In this document: piece by piece, positions 45,846 through 54,834 of the stretch
Numbering within the stretch: position 1 is the first letter of the stretch
Layout of the letters: every line of letters begins with the position of its first letter
DNA from: Pseudomonas fluorescens
Lineage (GTDB): Bacteria > Pseudomonadota > Gammaproteobacteria > Pseudomonadales > Pseudomonadaceae
Assembly: GCF_001708445.1 (NCBI RefSeq)
Contig: NZ_CP015637.1
Location: 3,535,001-3,599,000 of the forward strand
Length of the DNA stretch: 64,000 bases
Reading direction: 5' to 3'
Translations under genes and position numbers: made by a program
Notes under the pieces: generated by a model
What the model saw: the letters and a program-made list of their open reading frames with translations, nothing else
Databases searched by the model: none
Told to the model about the DNA's origin: nothing

Positions 45846-45882
45846 GGCGATGGGGGCCGGACAGTGTTCGGCCCCCATCGCC
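45846..45882. terminator. Very strong 14-bp stem-loop upstream of the CPBP gene
   Basis: GGCGATGGGGGCCG at 45846 is exactly complementary to CGGCCCCCATCGCC at 45869, with a 9-base loop (GACAGTGTT). There is no T-run on either side. It lies between the autotransporter gene and the CPBP gene, about 110 bases before the latter's start. It may stop read-through or be a relic palindrome. Confidence 0.5.
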
Positions 45883-46143
45883 AGGGCACCGGCCGCGTGA
45901 ACGCGGTGTCGCAGTCTTCGCGCTCACGTCACAGATGGTCTGCATCCACCACCGCCTGGGCAAACGCCTCGGGGGCTTGCAGCGACGAGTCTGCGGCGTG
46001 TGCATGGTGAGCCTCCTACGGCTTGGTGTGCGTATGGCTCACAGTTGATCGTGCTGCTGTATCCGGACTGTTTCAGCACCGACGCCGGGTTAAACCCTAT
46101 GTATCGCAGTGGCTGCCGTACACACTGCGATACACAGGCGAGG
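45883..46143. other. Spacer with possible gene relic and good ribosome binding site
   Basis: On the minus strand a textbook TAGGAGG lies six bases before an ATG at 46005. The frame of that ATG is Arg/Pro-rich and unlike a protein. A neighbouring frame (46006 to 45929) reads like a natural C terminus (QAPEAFAQAVVDADHL, then stop) but has a stop just upstream. This could be a decayed small gene. The rest holds only the stem-loop at 46101. Confidence 0.35.
46101..46133. terminator. Stem-loop downstream of the autotransporter gene
   Basis: GTATCGCAGTG at 46101 pairs exactly with CACTGCGATAC at 46123 (11 bp, 11-base loop), just after the autotransporter stop at 46144. A second mini-palindrome GGGTTAAACCC follows on the transcript. 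It is the likely transcript end despite the lack of a clean T-run. Confidence 0.55.
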
Positions 46144-48717
46144 TCAGAATTTCATTCTCATGCCGGCGGCGCCTTGGCGACCGTCAAAGGCGTTGCTGTC
46201 CAGGTTGCTGTTGTAGCCCAATTCGCCGTACACGCTGAAGTCCTTGGTCACTTGTAGCGTGGTGCCGACACTGAGGCCCAGGGTGGTGGACTTCTGCTCG
46301 GTGTCGATATCGGTCACCCCGTTGAAGGTGACGGTGTTCTGCCCGGCGGAGGTATGCCAGATATTGGCCCGTGCATAGGGCAGCAAGGGCATTCCACGGA
46401 CCTGGTAGTCGCCGCGCAGGCGTACACCCAGGCGCGTGGTGAGGCTGGTGTCGGCGTTGTAGGACACGTCGGAAATTCCGTCATTCTGGCTGTCCAGGTG
46501 GGTTTTGCCGACGATCGCTTGGGCTTCGGGTTCCACCACCCAGTTGCGCGTCAGCGGGAACGGCCAGCCCACTTCGGCCGAGGCCGTGACGTTGTGGCCG
46601 CGGGTCTTCATCTTCACGCCACGGTCCGACTCGTTGTTGCCGTCGAAACGGGTGCCCATCAGGACCAGGTCGAGGTAGGCCTGGTTGGCGCCGATCAACG
46701 TCCAGTAAACCCCCAGGCTGTCCCCGCGCAAGGTGGTGTTGCCAGCGTCCTTGTCCTGCCAGCCGAGGTTGAAGCCCTTGATATCGCCTTTGAGCCTGCT
46801 GTGGCCGACGAAGAACCCGGCGTGCTGCACCTGGCCGTTGTCATGGGTGTGGGTATACACATCACTGCCCACCTGGAAGCCCGTCACCGAGCTGTTCAGC
46901 GTCGGGCTCACGGCACCGGCGAAACTCTGGCGGCCGCTGTTGCCATAGACCCGGCCCCAACCGGCCGTCGACGCATCGAGTTGCTGCGGGCGCTGGTCGC
47001 CCATGCGTTCGTGGAAGGTCGACAGCATGGCCTGGACGACTTGTTGCGTAGCGGGGAAGAGCGCTGCATAAATCGGCACTTCCGGACGGTAGATCGGGAT
47101 GGGGGTGATACCTGGGTTGGTCGGCAGGTCCGGGGTGTCTTCCACCGGATTAGGCAAAGGCGTCACCGGGCCTTCGGGCTGCGGTTCCGGGGTCACCGGT
47201 ATCGTGGAGCGCAGGTAATAGTTTTCCGCCGTGCCCGCCGTGACGCCGCCCTTGAACAGGAAGTATTCATAGGCTCCCGCCGATACCGGGGCGGCCAGGG
47301 AGAAACTGCTGGTGGTACCGGTTGCACCGTTGAGCGCCTGAACCACCTGGATACCGTCCTGCAAGGTCTCGGCGCCGGCTCCGCCGAGGTTGCTGACGCT
47401 GATGGCGGTGGAGCCCAGGATCGCTCCCTGGCTGATCACCAGCTTGTCAGCGGCCGAGCCATCACTGCCCAACTGACTTTGCAGCGCGAGCCGGCCGCCG
47501 GTGCTGTTGTAGTTGCCGTGGACTGTCAGGGTGTCGGTGGCACTGGTGCTGCCGGTGGTCATGTCGATCAGGCCGCTGTTGTTCAGGTTCGCCAGTTGGC
47601 CGGCGGCGGAAGGCGATATGGCCCCAGCGGTGGCTGACAGCGTGCTGGTAGGATCGATATTCAGGGTCCCGGTCAGGGTCAGCAGGTCACCGAGGACCAG
47701 TTCGCCAGCACCCAGGTTCAACTGCGAGGCGTTGGTGAGATTAACGTTCTCCCATTGGACGTAACGCGACGGAGTGGCTGATTGCGTTGCAACGAAATTG
47801 AGCGTGTCGTTACCTGGCCCACCGTCGATCTGCGGGGTAGGGGACAGCGTTGTTTCCGTAAGGGCCGTCAGTACCACTTTGTCGTCACCGGCGGACATCC
47901 GTATTGGACTGTGGATGATACCGGCGCGGGTCCAGAGCAGGGTGTCATCGCCGTTACCCATGCGAATCTCCGAACCGGCATTTGCACCCACCTCGCCACC
48001 TGAAACCTCGATCAAATCATCGCCGTCGCCCAGGCTGATCGTGCCACCGATGGAACCGCCACGGACGTAAATGCGGTCCAGGCCAAAGCCCGTCGTCAGG
48101 TTGTTGACGATCCTGCCGCCGTGCATATCAAACACGTTATTGTCCAGCCGCATGTTGACCGACCCGATCAGCCCGTCGGTCATCAGCGCGTCGTCGCCGT
48201 CATCGAAGATCCCGATAATGGTGCCGCCACTCATGGTAAACCGGTCATGACCGTCACCCTGGGACACGGAATCAACGGTCCCACCGCTTTGGGCGTAGCT
48301 GTCGATCCCGCCCCCCTGGCTGATCGCACCGGCCTTGCCACCGCTGATCTGTATGACATCCGTGCCTGAGCCCTGGGTTACGGAACCGACAGTTCCCAGG
48401 TTAAGCCGAAAGATATTGCTCCCGTCGCCCTGATTCAGTGCGCCGTCGATTCCTGCCGTCGCCCCATTCACATCCACGAGATCGTTACCCGCACCGAAGG
48501 TGACGTTGCCGGTGATCCTTCCGCTGTCACGGATGTCGAGGGTGTTGTTGCCCGCGTTGTCGGTGAAGCCCGGCGCGGTGCCGCTGTCGCAGGTGGAGGT
48601 GTCGTCGCCGGAGGTGATGTTGATCGTACACGCCGCCTGGGAGAGAAGCGGCCAGGTCGTCAGAACCATCAATGACAGGATGCCCGCGTACAGCCAAGCA
48701 GGAGTGGGTGTGCGCAT
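46144..48717 (-). CDS. Type V autotransporter with glycine/aspartate-rich passenger
   Basis: 857 residues from the ATG at 48717 (GAGG seven bases upstream). A signal peptide of about 28 residues ends at LLSQAA. The passenger (about 30-300) is built of imperfect ~20-residue repeats with GxGxD-like turns (TFGAGNDLVDVNG, ISLGDGDDLIEVSGG, RMGNGDDTLLW), a beta-helix. A beta-rich middle follows, then a Pro/Glu-rich linker near 525-570. The C-terminal ~270 residues are the autotransporter barrel, ending in the expected Phe (GMRMKF). It is secreted to the cell surface; adhesion or another role is not readable. Confidence 0.87.
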   Translation of the reverse strand: MRTPTPAWLYAGILSLMVLTTWPLLSQAACTINITSGDDTSTCDSGTAPGFTDNAGNNTLDIRDSGRITGNVTFGAGNDLVDVNGATAGIDGALNQGDGSNIFRLNLGTVGSVTQGSGTDVIQISGGKAGAISQGGGIDSYAQSGGTVDSVSQGDGHDRFTMSGGTIIGIFDDGDDALMTDGLIGSVNMRLDNNVFDMHGGRIVNNLTTGFGLDRIYVRGGSIGGTISLGDGDDLIEVSGGEVGANAGSEIRMGNGDDTLLWTRAGIIHSPIRMSAGDDKVVLTALTETTLSPTPQIDGGPGNDTLNFVATQSATPSRYVQWENVNLTNASQLNLGAGELVLGDLLTLTGTLNIDPTSTLSATAGAISPSAAGQLANLNNSGLIDMTTGSTSATDTLTVHGNYNSTGGRLALQSQLGSDGSAADKLVISQGAILGSTAISVSNLGGAGAETLQDGIQVVQALNGATGTTSSFSLAAPVSAGAYEYFLFKGGVTAGTAENYYLRSTIPVTPEPQPEGPVTPLPNPVEDTPDLPTNPGITPIPIYRPEVPIYAALFPATQQVVQAMLSTFHERMGDQRPQQLDASTAGWGRVYGNSGRQSFAGAVSPTLNSSVTGFQVGSDVYTHTHDNGQVQHAGFFVGHSRLKGDIKGFNLGWQDKDAGNTTLRGDSLGVYWTLIGANQAYLDLVLMGTRFDGNNESDRGVKMKTRGHNVTASAEVGWPFPLTRNWVVEPEAQAIVGKTHLDSQNDGISDVSYNADTSLTTRLGVRLRGDYQVRGMPLLPYARANIWHTSAGQNTVTFNGVTDIDTEQKSTTLGLSVGTTLQVTKDFSVYGELGYNSNLDSNAFDGRQGAAGMRMKF

Positions 48718-48965
48718 GATTCGTCCTCGCAGCAGAGGCATGTTGTTCACGCACCTGGTATCCAGGTGCGGTCCGAACCATGGCAACAACGAACGCGATA
48801 CGGATCAGGGACTGCGGCTTACCTGCATCTGAAAACACCGGCCAATGCAAAGGGTTGGCATGGCTTTCTCGACTGCACCTCAACCAGTGCAGGGCTTTTT
48901 GCACCTTAGACGCACATTGCGTAGGCCGCTACTGTCAGAAATAACAGGTATGGACGAGTGGAAGG

Positions 48966-49727
48966 CTAGATCAACACGATCTCATAAGGATCGCGTATAC
49001 GCTCCAGCAGCACCTGGGCCAGGATTGGCGCCAGGCCAATGGCCGGGTCACCGACCAACTGGCTGGCGAAGGCATGGACGGCGTGCAATTTACGCGCGAC
49101 GCTCCAGGTGTCGAGGCGCACCTTGCGTGCGCGCTGCCAGGGGATCATCGCGCTTTCCCGCGCCGGCCAGTGCCACGCCCAGATCGGCAGCTCATACAGG
49201 CACGCGCCGACCAGGCTGCACGCCTTGGCGCTGGCGCGGCCGACGGCATCGTGGTCGTCATTGCCATCGTTGCGCCAGGTGGTGAACAGCACATCACCGG
49301 GTTGCAGGTAGCGCGCAATAAATTGGCTCATCGCTTGTTCGTGAGCGGCCAGGCCAGTGTCGCGGAACCCGCCCCGAATCCACTTCAGGCTGTGCAGCGG
49401 CATGCCCAGGCGTCGTAACGCTTCGACGCTTTCCTGGGGCCGCACCACGCTCAAGCGGCTGGCGGGCCACACATGGGAACCCGGATGGCTGGCGCTGCCG
49501 TCGGTGATGGAGATCAATTGCAGGGGGTGTCCGAGGGTGCTCAGGCGTTGCAGCAAACCGCCGCAGCCCAGCACTTCATCGCCAGGGTGGGGCGCGACAA
49601 TCACCACGCGCGCGCCGGCCGGCACCAATGAGTTGAGTTGAATCGCGGGGATCTGCGCCAGCTGGGGCGCGCTGTTCCAGATTTGCGCGGGACCGCGACG
49701 GATTTCGCTCAGGGAAGCGGGCTTCAT
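48966..49727 (-). CDS. PIG-L family deacetylase paralogue with altered catalytic motif
   Basis: 253 residues from the ATG at 49727. The family motif HPDDE is H47-P-G-D-E51 here, so the first Asp, the general base in characterised PIG-L/MshB enzymes, is Gly. The zinc ligands (H47, D50 and the His in NDDHDAVGRA) remain. The neighbouring paralogue at 50497 has the intact motif and the two share sequence throughout (GCGGLLQ, SITDGSASHPGS, SVVRPQES, PIWAWHW). They are a tandem duplication separated by a methyltransferase gene. Normal PIG-L enzymes remove N-acetyl groups from sugars. This copy may be inactive, regulatory or altered. Confidence 0.82.
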   Translation of the reverse strand: MKPASLSEIRRGPAQIWNSAPQLAQIPAIQLNSLVPAGARVVIVAPHPGDEVLGCGGLLQRLSTLGHPLQLISITDGSASHPGSHVWPASRLSVVRPQESVEALRRLGMPLHSLKWIRGGFRDTGLAAHEQAMSQFIARYLQPGDVLFTTWRNDGNDDHDAVGRASAKACSLVGACLYELPIWAWHWPARESAMIPWQRARKVRLDTWSVARKLHAVHAFASQLVGDPAIGLAPILAQVLLERIRDPYEIVLI

Positions 49728-49900
49728 GGGTGTCACATCCTTGTCGGTTGGTGCGGGTCGTGCCCGTTGTCGGTACGACTCTCGTTATTCGCCGCAGGCT
49801 CCGCCGCGACGATTGCTCGGCACTCCAACCCTGGAGTGCCGGCAAGGCTTCCTCAGCATAGTCAAGGATCGAAGGTTTTCACATCGAGTCACCCCGTTTT

Positions 49901-50500
49901 TTAACGCAGCCCCTCCAGGGTCGCCACCGAATGGCCTTCACGGCTCCACAGGTCGAGCAGGAAATCCTCTTCGTGGTGTTGAACCACAGAGCGCATCGCC
50001 AGGCGTTCATGGAGCAGGGCATGTACCTGTTCGGCGGTCTGCGGGCAACCCTCGATTCGCGGGCGCCAGTGGCAGGCGAGCAACTGGCCGTCGTCGGTAA
50101 GGCTGGCGAGGGCGCGCTCGATCAGGCGGCCCAGGTCGTCGGCATCGAGGTAATAGCACAGTTCGCTCAGCACAATCAGCTCGAAGCGGCCGCCGGGCCA
50201 TTGCTCCGGCAGGCGGCTTTGCTCGACGTGGGCGTGGGCAAAGCCCATCAGGCGGGTCTTGGCCAGTGCCACGGCGGCGCTGGCGGTATCGCAGCACACC
50301 AGGCGATCGCAACGCGGCGCCAGTTCGGCACTCAATTCGCCATTGGCGCAGCCGGGTTCAAAGATCGAGGCGTAACGTGGGCGGGTCAACACGGCCAGGG
50401 TCAGCGCGCGTTTGCGCCGTTCATACCAGCGCTGTCGGAAGGCCCATGGGTCATCGTTGTCGGCAAATAACTGATCGAAATACGGCGTAGCCACGCTCAT
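49901..50500 (-). CDS. SAM-dependent methyltransferase, NodS-like
   Basis: 199 residues, class I methyltransferase. SAM motif I is IFEPGCANGELSAELAPRC near residue 50, motif II includes VCCDTASAAV, and the post-motif ELIVLSELCYYLDADDLGRL matches the NodS-type. NodS enzymes N-methylate deacetylated amino sugars, which fits its place directly after a PIG-L deacetylase: the ATG overlaps that gene's stop (ATGA). Substrate here unknown. Confidence 0.85.
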   Translation of the reverse strand: MSVATPYFDQLFADNDDPWAFRQRWYERRKRALTLAVLTRPRYASIFEPGCANGELSAELAPRCDRLVCCDTASAAVALAKTRLMGFAHAHVEQSRLPEQWPGGRFELIVLSELCYYLDADDLGRLIERALASLTDDGQLLACHWRPRIEGCPQTAEQVHALLHERLAMRSVVQHHEEDFLLDLWSREGHSVATLEGLR

Positions 50501-51255
50501 ACAAACACCACTTCAAAGGGTTGCAGCAAACGTTCCACCACATAGGGCGCCAACACCGGTGGCAGGCCGATATGTGGGTCGCCCTCCAGTTGGCTGGCAA
50601 ACGCATGGATAGCATGGCGCTTGCGCGCCACCACCTCGGGCGCCAGGGGCAGTTTGCGCGCACGGTGCCAGGGCACCTGGCTGTCTTCGGGGGTTGCCCA
50701 GTGCCAGGTCCACACGGGCAGTTCGAACAGGCTCGCCCCCACGGCCAAGGCGGCCTTGGCGCTGGCGCGGCCGACCGCTTCATGGTCGCAATGGCCGTCC
50801 TCGCGCCAGGTGGTGAACACCACATCGTTGGGCTTGAGATAGCGCTGGATGAACGCGGCGAGCGCGGCTTCCTGTGCGGCGACCCGGCTGTCGTCAAAGC
50901 CCGCGCGCAGCCATTTCAAGCGGTGCAGCGGCACGCCAAGGCGGTGCAGGGCCTGGGCCGATTCCTGCGGGCGCACCACGCTCAGCCGTTCCGCCGGCCA
51001 GCGTCGCGAGCCAGGGTGACTGGCACGGCCATCGGTGACTGAGATCAGTTGGATCGGCCGGCCCAGCGCGGCCAGGCCCTGCAGCAGGCCTCCGCAGCCG
51101 AGCACCTCATCGTCCGGGTGCGGCGCAATGATCACGGCGCGATGGCCCTCGGGCACCAGTTGCTCAACGCTGATCAGGGGCAACTGCGCCATATGGGGCG
51201 AGGCCTGCCACTGATGCAGCGGGGTGCCTTGGCCCACAATGGGATTGGGTTTCAT
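50497..51255 (-). CDS. PIG-L/LmbE family N-deacetylase
   Basis: 252 residues from the ATG at 51255 with GGAGG eight bases upstream. It has the intact AHPDDE-type motif: H46-P47-D48-D49-E50 in IIAPHPDDEVLGCGG; the second zinc His is in GHCDHEAVGRA. It would hydrolyse an N-acetyl group from a sugar or related amide. Its start overlaps the stop of the acyl-CoA-dehydrogenase-like gene (ATGA) and its stop overlaps the methyltransferase start, so the three are tightly coupled. Confidence 0.87.
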   Translation of the reverse strand: MKPNPIVGQGTPLHQWQASPHMAQLPLISVEQLVPEGHRAVIIAPHPDDEVLGCGGLLQGLAALGRPIQLISVTDGRASHPGSRRWPAERLSVVRPQESAQALHRLGVPLHRLKWLRAGFDDSRVAAQEAALAAFIQRYLKPNDVVFTTWREDGHCDHEAVGRASAKAALAVGASLFELPVWTWHWATPEDSQVPWHRARKLPLAPEVVARKRHAIHAFASQLEGDPHIGLPPVLAPYVVERLLQPFEVVFV

Positions 51256-52250
51256 AACTGCCACCTCCCTGGGGCGCCGCCCGCCACCTGCTCGCCGAGG
51301 GCGGCCAGGTCGCGTTCGGCATGACTTTGACGCACAAACACCGGTAAGTCCGCCATCAGCTGGGCGAAGTGCGGGTCCTTGCAATAGGGCCCGGCACCGG
51401 TCGCGCGACCGACGTGGCGCATCACCTGCTCAACCGTATCCTCGAGGGCGGCGCGCACTTGCTGGGCCAGTTGTCGGGCGTCGGCCTGCGGTTGCCGGTC
51501 GATCTGTGCGGCGCTGGCCCGCAGTACGCAGGCTGCGCTGTTCAACGCGCTGTCGACCGCGCCCAGGTGGGCCAGGGCATGGGGCTCTGGGCGTTTGCTG
51601 CACTGCGCGCGCAGCACTTCGGCCAGGCGCTGTGCGGCGCCATACCAGCACGCGGCAATACCGATGCCACCGTGCCAAAAACCCGGGCGCGCCAGGTAGT
51701 CGCCCGGTGCGCCGACGGCGATGCCCAGGGCATTGTCGAAAAGGATCTCGACACTGCCCGTGGCCGCCATCCCCACGGCGTTCCAGCCCTCATCGGTCAC
51801 GGTGATGCCTGGCTGATGCATCTGCACCGCGACCAGCTGCTGGCGATCCTGTTCATTCCAAGCGGTGAGCAGCCCATGGCTGACCACCGCCGCGCCGGAG
51901 CACCAGGCTTTACGCCCCTCAAGGATCAAGCGCGAGCCATCGCGGCGCACGCGGACCTTGGCCGTCGGCGGTTCGGCTGCCCACATGCCCCATGTACTGC
52001 CCAAGGGCGGCAAGGGGCTGCGCAGTTCGGCGATAATTGCCAGGGCATCGGTATGGCCTTCGAACAACTTGCACAGGCGCAAGTCATGCCCGGCTACCTG
52101 CGCCAGGCCGCTGAGGCGCTCCAGGGTCTGGCCGCTGCCGGGCAACGGCAACTGATCCAGGCCTTCTGCCTGAAGCGCCTTCAGGGCGGCGCCGAGGGCC
52201 TGCGTGTCCGCATAGCCTGGGTAGCCTTGAAGGAATCCATGCAAGGCCAT
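51252..52250 (-). CDS. Acyl-CoA dehydrogenase-like flavoprotein
   Basis: 332 residues from the ATG at 52250 (GAGGTG upstream). It shows a reduced acyl-CoA dehydrogenase layout. The central beta-domain is marked by STWGMWAAEPPTAKVRVRRD, then LEGRKAWCSGAAVVSHGLLT, and the C-terminal helical domain includes HLGAVDSALNSAACVLRAS. The usual catalytic Glu could not be placed confidently, and the protein is shorter than typical (about 380), with a reduced N-terminal domain. Starts 1 base after the glgX stop and overlaps the deacetylase gene. Confidence 0.78.
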   Translation of the reverse strand: MALHGFLQGYPGYADTQALGAALKALQAEGLDQLPLPGSGQTLERLSGLAQVAGHDLRLCKLFEGHTDALAIIAELRSPLPPLGSTWGMWAAEPPTAKVRVRRDGSRLILEGRKAWCSGAAVVSHGLLTAWNEQDRQQLVAVQMHQPGITVTDEGWNAVGMAATGSVEILFDNALGIAVGAPGDYLARPGFWHGGIGIAACWYGAAQRLAEVLRAQCSKRPEPHALAHLGAVDSALNSAACVLRASAAQIDRQPQADARQLAQQVRAALEDTVEQVMRHVGRATGAGPYCKDPHFAQLMADLPVFVRQSHAERDLAALGEQVAGGAPGRWQL

Positions 52251-52251
52251 G

Positions 52252-54411
52252 TCACACCTCGTCGTCACGCTGCAATTCAAACAGCAACAGCGAACGGCCG
52301 GTGACCGCGTATTCATGTTCGAACTCAAAGCGCTCCTGGCCGCGTACCGCTGGCTGGTTGGTATCCAGCATGCAGGTCCAGAACTCACCTTGCGGCACCG
52401 GCGGCAGGCGGAAATTGACCATGTCATGATGGGCATTGACCACCAGCAACAAGGTGGCATCGGCGCCCGCGCGGCGAATCCCGGTTTCCTGGGCGCGACC
52501 ATCCATCAACATGCCCAGGCAGCGACCATGGCTGTCTTCCCATTGCTCGGTCGTCATCTCGTTGCCATCCGGTGACAGCCAGGTGACGTCCTTCACGCCG
52601 ATATCTTCGTTGTAGTCGCCCACCAGGAAGCGACCCCGACGCAGGATCGGATAAGCCATTCGCAGCTTGATCAGGCGTTTGACGAACTTGAGCAGCGCCT
52701 TGCCGTCGTCGTCCAGGTCCCAGTTGACCCAGCCGATTTCGCTGTCCTGGCAATAGGCGTTGTTATTGCCGTGCTGGGTGCGGGCGAACTCGTCCCCGGC
52801 CACCAGCATCGGCGTGCCTTGGGCCAGCAGCAGCGTGGCGAAGAAGTTGCGCATCTGGCGCAGGCGCAGTGCGTTGATTTCAGGGTCGTCGGTGGGGCCT
52901 TCGACGCCGTGGTTCCAGGACAGGTTGTTGCTGGTGCCGTCCTGGTTGTTTTCGTCGTTGTCTTCGTTGTGCTTGTCGTTGTAGGAGACCAGGTCGTGCA
53001 AGGTGAAACCGTCATGGGCGGTGATGAAGTTCACCGAGCTGTACGGGCGACGGCCGCGATGGTTGAACATCTCGCCGGAGGCGGTCATGCGCCCGGCAAA
53101 ATCTGCAAGCTGGCCGTCGTCACCTTTCCAGAAGGCACGCACGGTGTCGCGGAAACGGTCGTTCCATTCCACCCAGCCTGGCGGGAAGTTACCCACCTGG
53201 TAGCCGCCGGGGCCGCAGTCCCAGGGTTCGGCGATAAGTTTCAACTGGCGCAGGACCGGGTCCTGGCGACAGGCGACGAGGAAACTGTGGCGCTCGTCGA
53301 AGCCGTCACGGTAGCGGCCGAGGATGGTCGCCAGGTCGAAGCGGAAACCGTCGACGTGCATTTCGTTGGCCCAATAACGCAGCGAGTCGGTCACCATCTG
53401 CAGGACGCACGGGTGGCTCAGGTCGAGGGTGTTGCCCGTGCCGGAGTCGTTGATATAGAAGCGCTTGTCGTCGGGCATCAGGCGATAGTAAGAGGCGTTG
53501 TCGATGCCGCGCATGGACAGGGTCGGGCCGCGCTCATTGCCTTCGGCGGTGTGGTTGTAGACCACGTCGAGGATCACTTCCAGCTTGGCTTCGTGCAGGT
53601 GCGCGACCATCTCCTTGAACTCGGCGATCTTGCCGCTGGCCAAGTAGCGTGGGTCGGGGGCGAAGAACGCGATGCTGTTGTAGCCCCAGTAGTTGGTCAT
53701 GCCTTTTTCCAGCAAGTGCTGGTCGTTGACAAAGGCGTGCACGGGCAGCAGCTCGACCGAGGAAATGCCCAACTGACGGATATGCTTGAGCACGTCATCT
53801 TCCATCAGGCCGGCGCAGGTACCGCGCACCGACTCGCCCACCGATGGGTGGCGCATGCTGATGCCACGCAGGTGGGTTTCATAAATGATCGTACGGTCCC
53901 AGGGCACACGCACGGGCTGGTCGTTGCCCCAGGTGTGCGCCGGGTCGATGACTTTGCATTTGGGCACGAAGGGGGCGCTGTCGCGTTCGTCGAAACTGAG
54001 GTCGTCGTCCGGGTGGCCGATGGTGTAGCCGAACAGCGCCTCGGACCATTTGAGTTCGCCCACCAGCTGTTTGGCATAGGGGTCGATCAGCAATTTGTGG
54101 TGGTTGAAACGATGGCCGTTGGCCGGGTCATACGCACCGTACACGCGGTAGCCGTAAATCAGCCCGGGGTGGGCGTCGGGCAGATAGCCGTGGAAGATTT
54201 CGTCGGTGTATTCAGGCAGTTCGATGCGTTCGATTTCGACTTCGCCGGTATCGTCGAACAGGCACAGCTCGACTTTGGTGGCGTTGGCCGAGAACAGGGC
54301 AAAGTTGACACCCAGGCCGTCCCAGGTCGCGCCCAGGGGGAAGGGCAAACCTTCGCGGATCCGCGATGGCTCGTGGGCCGGGGCCGCTTGGTGGTTATCG
54401 GCTTTGCTCAT
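52252..54411 (-). CDS. glgX: Glycogen debranching enzyme GlgX
   Basis: 719 residues, GH13 isoamylase type. An N-terminal CBM48 (FPLGATWDGLGVNFALFSAN) precedes the barrel. The catalytic residues are the Asp in VDGFRFDLATILGR, the Glu in LIAEPWDCGPGGYQ and the Asp in NFITAHDGFTLHDL. It removes alpha-1,6 branches of glycogen left by phosphorylase, giving maltodextrins for the neighbouring MalQ/TreY/TreZ. The bases upstream contain the DUF2934 gene on the same strand, 129 bases away. Confidence 0.95.
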   Translation of the reverse strand: MSKADNHQAAPAHEPSRIREGLPFPLGATWDGLGVNFALFSANATKVELCLFDDTGEVEIERIELPEYTDEIFHGYLPDAHPGLIYGYRVYGAYDPANGHRFNHHKLLIDPYAKQLVGELKWSEALFGYTIGHPDDDLSFDERDSAPFVPKCKVIDPAHTWGNDQPVRVPWDRTIIYETHLRGISMRHPSVGESVRGTCAGLMEDDVLKHIRQLGISSVELLPVHAFVNDQHLLEKGMTNYWGYNSIAFFAPDPRYLASGKIAEFKEMVAHLHEAKLEVILDVVYNHTAEGNERGPTLSMRGIDNASYYRLMPDDKRFYINDSGTGNTLDLSHPCVLQMVTDSLRYWANEMHVDGFRFDLATILGRYRDGFDERHSFLVACRQDPVLRQLKLIAEPWDCGPGGYQVGNFPPGWVEWNDRFRDTVRAFWKGDDGQLADFAGRMTASGEMFNHRGRRPYSSVNFITAHDGFTLHDLVSYNDKHNEDNDENNQDGTSNNLSWNHGVEGPTDDPEINALRLRQMRNFFATLLLAQGTPMLVAGDEFARTQHGNNNAYCQDSEIGWVNWDLDDDGKALLKFVKRLIKLRMAYPILRRGRFLVGDYNEDIGVKDVTWLSPDGNEMTTEQWEDSHGRCLGMLMDGRAQETGIRRAGADATLLLVVNAHHDMVNFRLPPVPQGEFWTCMLDTNQPAVRGQERFEFEHEYAVTGRSLLLFELQRDDEV

Positions 54412-54540
54412 TGTGTTGCTCCTGCAAGGGTCTTTTTTCGGGCCGAACGCGGCCGTGCTGACATGGTTCAGCTGACAATCGGGAAAGTGAAATGACCACC
54501 TGCCGACCGTATCGGCAGGTGGCTCATGAGGTCACGAGGC

Positions 54541-54810
54541 TTAAGGCTTGGGCTTTTTTGGCGCCGCCGGCTTTTTTGCCGCCGGGGGAGCCGGTTTGCT
54601 TGGGGCCGCTGCCGCAGGCTTGGCTTTCGCCGCTGGCTTGGGCGCGGTCTTGGGCTTGGCGGCCGGCTTGGGTTTGCTCGGCGTCAGCGCTTCGGCCTCT
54701 GCCAGCTTGCGCGCCATCTCCCAGTGGCGTGCATCTTGACCGTGGGGCTTGCCCTCGGACTCCCAGATTTGATGCGCCAATTCGCGAATGCGTTTGTCTT
54801 CAGTACTCAT
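54541..54810 (-). CDS. DUF2934 protein with Lys/Pro/Ala-rich tail
   Basis: 89 residues from the ATG at 54810 with GAGGAG upstream. The first ~40 residues are DUF2934 (RIRELAHQIWESEGKPHGQD, then HWEMARKLAEAEA). The rest is a low-complexity tail of repeated KPKPAAK/PAKAKPAAAA units, like a histone-H1 tail. The family often sits in stress and glycogen operons. The tail suggests nucleic-acid or surface binding, unproven. It lies 24 bases after treY. Confidence 0.8.
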   Translation of the reverse strand: MSTEDKRIRELAHQIWESEGKPHGQDARHWEMARKLAEAEALTPSKPKPAAKPKTAPKPAAKAKPAAAAPSKPAPPAAKKPAAPKKPKP

Positions 54811-54834
54811 CACAATGCTCCTCACAGAAAATTT

